From: Ceriagrion tenellum
Lineage: Eukaryota; Arthropoda; Insecta; Odonata; Coenagrionidae
Assembly: GCA_963169105.1 (NCBI GenBank)
Contig: OY720633.1
Span: forward strand, 159,727,780-159,791,779
DNA: 64,000 bases
Reading direction: 5' to 3'
The position numbers and the translations under genes are program-made. Below the pieces are notes generated by a model. That model saw nothing but the letters and a program-made list of their open reading frames with translations, was not told the DNA's origin and made no database searches. Numbering within the stretch: the stretch's first letter is position 1; each line of letters opens with the position of its first letter. Below, in pieces: positions 39,801 through 48,800 of the stretch.

Positions 39801-42800
39801 GAGAGTGAGGAAAACTCATGACGGAGGATTCCACACAATTAAGTGCGCCTTATCGGGCCCCGTAGGAGTGGGAAGGCGAGATAGTGTAATGCTAAGGATA
39901 GAAGGTAAAGTGGTGGAGGGAAACAGGGGCAGGGAAGGAAGGGGTTAGCCGTGTAATCTGAAGAAGGGCAATATCTCTTCAATTCGCACGACCGTGCTAC
40001 ATCCGTGCCCCTTGACGTAGTTAGAGCGAGATTTTGCTCTAGCCATTAAAGAGACCATATTTGGCTTTTGTTTTGAAATTTGAGCAGGTGTATGTGGAAA
40101 TAAGTGAATGTAGGAATAAAAATTATCGAAAACTTTTTAACGAAAAGTTTTTATCACGGCCTTTTTCAATAATCAACCAGCTTTGAGTATTTTTTCACGT
40201 AACACTCTGAAAACGCCTCTGTAACCGAAGATTTTTTTGTGATTTTATAAAATATATTTTGATAAGTTATCTTTATAAGGATTTTCTTAAGTATGGTGAA
40301 ATCTGAGCCGAGCCCCAAAACACCTCTGGTTGAATTCATATGGAATGACCCTAATACATAAAAATGTAATTGTGTCTGTCTGTATGTTGCTCCATCACGC
40401 AAAAACTACTTAAACGAATGAGCTGAAATTTGGCATGAACATAGATAATATATCTGGTCGTAAAATGGGCTATTTTAAAAAGCCCTCCGGGCCCCTAAAA
40501 GTCCCCAAAAGGCCCCCCTGGTTGTCCATGGTAAGCATTGGCTTCGGTGCAGTGGTTTCATTTTTCGCTTTTTAAAAGTACTTTCACTTAAGATAGAGGG
40601 CAGGGATTTTTTTATCGGATGGCTGAATAAATTAAGTTTCTAATTCTCTCAATCGATTTCATTTACGCTTCGTATCTGCCTGAAAAGCATGTTTTTTTGC
40701 TGAAAATCGCACATTTTTCTCTTAAATCAACAATGGCATATTTCATCGGCAAACAGTTTGATTTTCAAAGGATATTCAAGCCTCTAGCATTAAATATCGT
40801 TTTCCTGCAGGCCCATGAGAGCACGTAGAAAGAATATCTGTATGAGAAGAGCTCAGAGTCCCAAGGGCCCAATGATAGATTACCTCGGGGGGTAATCGAT
40901 AAATTCAATGCATATTTACAACAACTTCAATGTCCACTCTCTAAGTAGCTCTCATAGGGGTACTGCATGCATATGAGAGAACACTTACGTAGTAGACGAT
41001 AAACATAAAGGAATTTAATAGACTACACGCAATAAAATGTATAAGATATTTAGCTATGGTAATAATGCCTCTGTTGCTACAACAAACCCAGCGTTGTTAA
41101 TTATCTTTTAATACTCAGATGTATTACACGTAGTGGAACCGTCTGCCTCTCATTACGATTACGAAGAAAAATGGGATGAGTTGAAGGTGACAAGCGCAGA
41201 GGCAACCGAAGAGCTACGGGTGGCCAAGAGGCCCGACACTAAGAAGCTATGGATAACGACGGGAAACTAATACAGGAAAGAGGAAATACATGAACCCCAG
41301 AAAAGGAGAGGCAACCATCCATTAGAAGCTTAGGAACCAAGTCAATCAAGAATGCAAGAAAGCTCTGGAGGATTGGATCGAAAACTGCTGCGAGGAAGTG
41401 AACGAAAACATGAAGAAGGGGAATAACGAAACAGCATACAAACCAGAGAAGAATTTCGTTGGAGAGAGAAAAACGAAAAGTGAAAACATCAGGGATGCGA
41501 ACGGGAAAATATTGATGGAGGGTGAATACATTGAGACTAGATTGAAGCAACACATCGAAGAACTCTGCAAAAGGCTGACGCCGCTGGAAGAATACCTAAT
41601 GAAAGACAAGAGCGAGGTTGACGATGAAGACCAGGGCCCACACACACTGAGGAGTGAGTTTGATAGAGCTGTGAAAGGCCTAGAGAAAAACATAGCACCT
41701 GGAGCAGACAACATCATCGGAGAAATCATCAAAGCGCTCGGAAGTAAAGCCAAGGACAACCTGTGCGAATTAATCAAAGAGGGCTACCAATGTGGAAGAT
41801 TCCAAAGGACTTTAAAAGGAGTGCAAAGATTACGAGGAAGGAAGGAAGATATGGACTGAGAGATGAGAGGAGCACTGATTATTGAGTACGGCGCAACATG
41901 CATCAAAAATACAGAAATGATAAGCCCAAGGATGGAAAGTAAAATTGAAGACAATCTCTCGGAAAACCAATTTGGACTTAGAAAGAACAGAGGTACCAGG
42001 CAGAGGTGGGTCGTTCGCGAACGAATGGGCCCGGAGGAACGGATCCATGAATTGAACGGAGGGACCGAGGACCGACTTCTGTAGAACGACCGTTCCCTTC
42101 TGTCCATCTCACAGCGGGATAAAATGAAATTCTGACCTAAAGCTGACCAAAATTCCAAAAATGGGTTTTTCAGTCTGGAAATTTAAATTTGGAATAGATT
42201 CTCTCCTTTAACTGACGCATAAAATGTGTGATTTCATTTTTCATAGTTTTTGCCATTACAAATATGGAAGGACTCAAAGTTGAACAAAATATGCAAAAGA
42301 TGCCAGAATTCAGTCTTGGCTGAAAATCTTCCTAAAGGAGAGGTTGCAGAAGCTTTAGTAGAAGCTTAATAGATAATACAAGTTTCTTGGTGACTTTGTG
42401 GTATTCCATTTTTCAGAGAATTTAATGGTAACTTTTACAATACCACAGACTTATAAACACACGACCCGGGTTTCAACGCTTTAGCATCATCTTCAGGTGT
42501 ATTTAACGGGTTTACAATGTCTTATATACAAGCTCGGTTGAGGGGGGGGCTGGGGGTGAGCGATTAGTGTGGTGTGGATGCGGGTTGGTCATTGGCGGGT
42601 GATTGGCGGGGAGTTTAAGGGGGGAGAGGGGAGGGCAATTCGGGAGGCGGCTGTGAGGATGGAAGATGAGGACGGGTACAAATACCAAACACGGAGGAGA
42701 TGTAAATACTCGAGACGATTTAAAAGGGAATCTAAGAGGACTGAGTATCTTATCCGCAAGAATTTAAAGTCGTATTGTTTCAAAGAAAAGTCCTTAGTCT

Positions 42801-45800
42801 TTAACATGACATAAATACAAATGACGTAGAGAGATATTTGCTCATTTACTAGGACCGAAATGCGGTCCCTATTTACACGGATTTTCTCCTTTTGGGTAGA
42901 AAAACAGTTAACAGGGACACGGAAGAACCGTAAGTAACTTACATCACATTATTCTCCGAAGCTGCAGGAATGTGAATCCGTTGAGAAAGTCCGTAACCGT
43001 CGACGGCGCCGAAATTAAACTCGAGTTTTCGATCGCGCGGCGGGGTCTAGCCTTGCGCGTTAGCGAATGGGAATACAGTGACGCGGCGAGTATAATCACA
43101 CGCCTTACAACGAAGAACTTATTGTTGCGGTAAAGAAGGAAATCATTCTTTCGTGTTTATATCACTGCAGTCAAATATTCAAACATGGTGGGTGAATTTT
43201 TTTAAAGAAATTGCCATGAGAAAAATTCGGCCTGGCCCGGGAATCGAAACACGTACCTTTGGTTTGCTGGGCCAATTGGCAGACCACTACGCTATTCAGG
43301 CTTCCTAGTTCCCAAGATAATTTTTGGAAGCCTGGATGGCGTAGTGGTCTGCGCATTGGCCCGGCAAATCAAAGGTCTGTGGTGTGATTCCTGGTCCAGG
43401 CCGAATTTTTCTCATATCTTCAGCACTATAGTAGTTTATTCCCATATGTGAAAGTTAATTTTTAGGGATTCCATTTATTTTTTCATGAAACTAATAACGC
43501 TGTTTTGTTCATAAGAGACCCCAAAACTTCAATTTTCGAGGCAATTCCCCTCAATTCCGTGAATCCTCCAGAGGATAAATAATGTTGTGCCAAGGCCAAC
43601 ACATCAAGATTTATTTGTCTTACAGAGGGCTCTTTAAGAGCTATGTTGTCCCCGCTGGATTTTACCGATAATAGTGTTGAAGAGGGTTGGGATTATAGAG
43701 ACCACTTAGATAAATAATTCCATTTGCTTGCATTCCTAGGTAGAAACTGCTCCTGAAACTGATTTAACGGAGGTCTAGGTTCGTTTCCCACGGACAGATC
43801 TCATGTACTCGTGCTTTCCCAGAAAACGTGGTTTCATACTTTAAGTCTTTCCGTGGCTAAACGCAAGGTGAGCTCCGAGTACTTCTCGGTGGTTAGGTGC
43901 ACGCTCGGAGATTAATGCGCAAACTAACTAAAGCCTCCGGTGCTTCAGAGTATATAGTAATAAGGTTAGGTCCTTACGGTCGTATTTGAAGAAACTTCTG
44001 ACACGTAACCTTTTGTAAAGCTTGTAAAATTCCTCCAACACGGAGGAGATGTAGATAAATACTCGAGACGATTTAAAAGGAAATGTAAGAGGACCGAGTA
44101 TCTTATCCAGAATAAGCAATTCAACAGATAGGTACATCAAGATATGCCGTAGCGTTTTTTTAGTCGGCAACCATAACTCAAAGATCGGAGTCGAAGGAAA
44201 CGAATTCTTAATGAAACGAACGAAATGGAACGAAAAAAGAAATCTTAAATAGCGTTATTCCACGAATTTATTATTTAGATGCACAAACTTTTTATTTTTT
44301 TATTATTATATATATAATATTTATATAATATTATAAAAAATAAATTACTCCGAGTCAGCGAAAAACACTGTCATACGCGTCATTGCTCTCACCAAAGACA
44401 AAACTTGAACAGCATTGACTTATAAATAAAGAAGCGTATTTTATGGCTGGAGACATTCTCACAGCCAAAGAAGAAAATAATCCTCACGCTGAGCAAAATA
44501 TTTCACCTTTATCGTAACTAAGCTCTAGTTGTTGTTGTAGGACTAGGTCTAGAACCACTCGGAAGCTCCTACCCCCTCACCCCAAGACCACGAATTACTG
44601 TGCAAAGATTAGGTACTTCAACAATCAGATTATGCGAATTTTCGGGTTATTCAGATTAGGGGAATTTCGGGCTCAGTGGATACTATTTCAAAACTATACT
44701 ATATCCTCAAGAGCTTATAGAAGAGATAAAGCTAGTGAGATATTTGCCGAACTAATTGGTAAAAAATTCCTTGTTCCCACGCACCACCACTGACTACAAC
44801 AAAAACCGATCGATACACTGGGATACTCCGTTAGCATATGGTAAACTTTTGTCCTTTCCCTCTTCCATCTCCTTTTTCGTATTCCCTCCCTCTTTTATGA
44901 CCCATTTCCCTCAAGTGTCGGAGTCGGTGGACTTCCCTCATTCACATGCCGGCCTCGAAACGCTTCTCTCCGCTCCACATTGAGCTTTGTTATCAATTGA
45001 GAATCGATTTGAATCTACGGGCTTTGATGATGAATACACAATGCATTGTTTAATGTTTTCACAGATGGACAACTAGATGCTGTGTACGATATCACAGTGG
45101 CTTACCCGCGCTCCTTGCCCCAGTCGGAAGCGGATATGGCCAGGGGTATTTTCCCGGAAGAGGTATACTTTCGAGTCAAAAGGTAAGTTCCGTGAACAAC
45201 ACCCAACACCCTATGTGAACTATCCCTGTTTTCTCTACACATCAGACAGTGATGGACGATGGGTTACTTAGTGGCTGTTGCCTTTTTCCAGAGAGAGTTT
45301 TTGAAAGTCTTAATGCAACTTGCTTCCTATGTAATTTGCATTTTTTGGAAGTTAATTATTACATTATTGCAACTTTCTATTCAAACGAGTCATCTTTGTA
45401 AGCATGTTGTATCAAGCGACGCAGAAGCAAATTGCTTTTGCAATATAACAAACACCACTGCCATAGATACCCGATACCCTCGGTCGATAATTATTTGAAA
45501 ATATGTGATTCATCATTTTATATGCCAGGAATTGAAGCACCTAATTTTGTACCTCATTTTTGGAAAGATTTGCAAAAAAATCGTACCAATTCCAAAAAGA
45601 TTTAGTATTTCCTCATTAATAATTTATGGGAAATTTGGCACGGTCGCAACACAGGAATTGAAGCACCTAAGTTTGGAACTCAATTTTGGAAAGATAGTTT
45701 ACTCAAAAAATTGTACCAATTCACCAAAGCAATAATATTTCCACTCAAATTATATGTGGGAAATTCGGAGACTGTCGCCACACAGGATTTCTTTGTGCCT

Positions 45801-48800
45801 GCCTGATTTGAAATGAAAAAGCGCAGTTGTAATTTTTTAATGAGGAACGTCGTTTGTGTACTTCGAATTCGTAATCAATGGTGAAAAAAATATTCGTTTC
45901 AAGGCCATCGGTCGCTTATCTTCGGAAATGAAGCCAGAAAACTTAACTGTCTGCATGAGTCTTGAATCTACGTTAAATACAGTCAACAACTGTAGAAGGA
46001 ACAATGCCAACAATCGAGACAATACTGACCCGTTCGTGAATGAAGGTCCTGAATCATTGAAACGCAAATGCTACACCGACCATAAACGGATCTTCTGGGC
46101 CACCAATTCAGCTTTTTATTGTTCCGTGAGCCATAAAATTAAAGGCTCACAAAAGCGTGTCCCTGATTTCATTACTTTCTCTGCACAAGAAAACGCTGGA
46201 GAAAATAAATTACTATGGTGGTCGAATTTGGTTGGTAAGCACCCGGGTTCGAATCCCCGGCAATGGCGGAGATCTTTCATTGGCATCCCGATCCCTCCTT
46301 GGGTGTTACGATTAAGTGCAGTGATCAGCCCGCCAAATGGGGCGTCGAATGGACTCTCAGTGGAATATCTACATGCCGACCCTTAAGAGGTTATTCGTCG
46401 TATCTGAGCAACCTAATGCCGACGTTGGGTTTCTCTCGAGCCCCCGTTGTCCCATATCATCCTAACCTTCCCAACCTACTCACCCATCCCTAATGCTGCA
46501 GTTGCCCTTGCTCCTGGTCGTGCGAGTGGCTCCACAAACTCCACCCTAGCGAGGGCCAAATCGTCACACCCACTCTCTCAGTGCGGTTCTTTTTCCTCGC
46601 ACTCATACAAATTTTCACAAACATTTTATGGAGAAGGTCCGGCTAAAGTATAATGATATGCCCAAATCTGAAACCGCACTTTCCCAAATACAGTCATATT
46701 TGGAAACGTGCGCGCGATTGCTTTAGTCTGTTTCTTGTAGTTTCTTAATTGCTCAAATAGCCCTATAACCAAACCCTTCTACCCAACCACTGTCATCAAG
46801 GACAAGAGATTTTAAGTACTATCCACCTTGAGTAAAAGAAAGAATCAGAAGTGTCCATCCGTGATCATAAGTACATTTTACATAAACTTTTGATATCTCA
46901 TATGGAATTAATATTAATACAAGTGTATGAGTCCTGCGGGTGTGTTATTAAGAAAGTGAGGCGGGTTTCTCGATTGATAACCTCCAATTGAGTGCAAATA
47001 AGTTACATTTCAAGTATCTAAGAATAATTTGAAACATTGCCTTGTGCCCAAGTGCACTAACACTACTGGAATGCCCCGGCTAAGTATTTTCTGTACAATT
47101 CCCCAATATGGTGAGAGAAGGTCGACGCGGATGAAGAAGTGTCGAAAAAAGACGTCCTTTCCGCACAATATCCTGTGCGCAATAGTGAAGATCAATTTGA
47201 TGCTTGTAAGCATGCCGAATTCCATTTATAACTACTTAAAATTGTTATTCAAACTTTTCCGAGAAATTGATGTCAGTTATAACTGCAAATTTTTGTTTAC
47301 GTTTCATGGAGGGGCAGTATGGTTTGTCTATCTTACGTTCACTATCTTGTATTCATCAAAGTTTGCTGTTTTTCTCTTTAGTTATTATTAATTTATGAAT
47401 TGTTGTTATTTAATGAAAAAACATAACTTTTTAGTCATTTACGTGTTTAGTTTAGTGAAGACCTTGATAATTACTGGGAAGAGAGTCTCGTAAAATGTAG
47501 AACAAGGCTCAAAAGGCATGCAATGCCGTCAAAATTTACCTGCCTTTTGGTGAGCTACCAAGAAAGTATGGGTACACCTCAAAAAGGAAGCGGAAGGAAA
47601 TGTTGAATGAGTTGTTGCGAGATAATTTACAATGATGATAAAATACTTCCACTGCAATTTCACACATTTGAAATCATTTGCACCAAGGGGTAGCTTAATT
47701 CGATACCATTGATAGAGAATTTTTATCGTCATAATGTGAAAGGCGAGGTTAATATCCCAATACCCACAGTAATTTCCAGAGAATTCTCTATTAATCAGGT
47801 CACAGAAAAATGAAATCCTGATTCTTTGGATGGTACACAGCGAACCATTGAATTATGCAGTTACCTTCTCATCTTTACACAGCGACTCTCAGCTTGAATA
47901 TACAAATCAATGTTAATAATACCTATAAGCAAACATTGCCTCCACTGTTGCATAGGAAGGTTCCTTGAATCAGCTTTCACTAATCCTGTGTCCATGTTCC
48001 TTTATAATTGCAATCGTACTTGGGAAAACACAATCGCACGCACATCGACAAGGGATTTCAGCGATTTTAGCTATCACCGGCTATCTTATCTAGGCCGCCA
48101 GACGTTCCGTTTGCAAGGACGTGAAGTCATCATCGCGCAAGGGAACGGAAATACGTCTAGAAAAAGTATACGGATGAGCATCCGAGAGCACACTTCATTC
48201 GTAATTTCTCTAATAATAAGAACGACAATTGGATTATTTTATCAGCAATCGATTATGATAGGACTTTACAATGTATTAAAACCACTTCTAACGTGAAACA
48301 AAAAGTTGTACAGAGACCCTAAATCACATGGAAAAAAGTTGCCAACCTCCTCTCATCAGCTAAGGAGCTGCAGTGATGATGGAGTGAATATTCCTTGTAC
48401 CCTAGACAATTGCTCCACACCCTTGATAAGAATTTGTGGGATACATTATTTGAGGTTGTGATGAATTTATGCTTGTGATAAATATGCCTTGATGGCTACC
48501 AGAAATGTAGATCTTGAGTTAGAGAAATGAGAGAATAAAATGACCACTATGCTACGTATTTTCTATTTCAATGCCATGTTTTCAGCATGTCGTGTCTCGT
48601 ATTCTTGCCGGGCGATTGTACCATTGTAGGCACTGGCTGACGTAACGTTTCAGCCAGCCAATGATAATTCCTACTGAAGTAAGCGTGTTAGCTGAGTAGA
48701 GATGCTCCCTTATTTTTGTTATTTTTCTAAATTTACGCAAAATAAGTACATCATGATTACGGATTCGGTATCAAAATATCCTTTTCGATATATTCGGTCA

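Larger units (their letters stand above)
34072..45064 (+). other. LCLAT1: LCLAT1 intron 4
   Basis: This 11-kb intron is rich in repeats: a SINE (36324-36603, minus), a foldback element (39010-39243), a LINE fragment (41160-42000) interrupted by a hAT-type end, a hammerhead-like motif (42455-42505), an inverted pair of tRNA-like units (43216-43415) and an AT-rich tract (44280-44345). The stretches 34100-36300, 36620-38990 and 39310-41150 show no recognisable gene. Confidence 0.85.

Noticed and set aside
40372..40450. TGTCTGTCTGTATGTTGCTC with an AAAAACTACTTAAACGAATG block, reminiscent of the common 'CAAAAACNACTGAACGGAT' repeat of arthropod transposons
   Set aside because: A familiar-looking motif only; no ends or coding sequence could be defined, so I could not assign it to an element.
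43326..43396. A functional tRNA-Ala gene
   Set aside because: The acceptor stem is good, but the anticodon and T arms do not pair, position 33 is not T, and the unit sits in a larger repeated palindrome.
45856..46386. 176-codon open frame on the + strand
   Set aside because: Its second half is translated SINE sequence, and the first half has no recognisable similarity or splice context.
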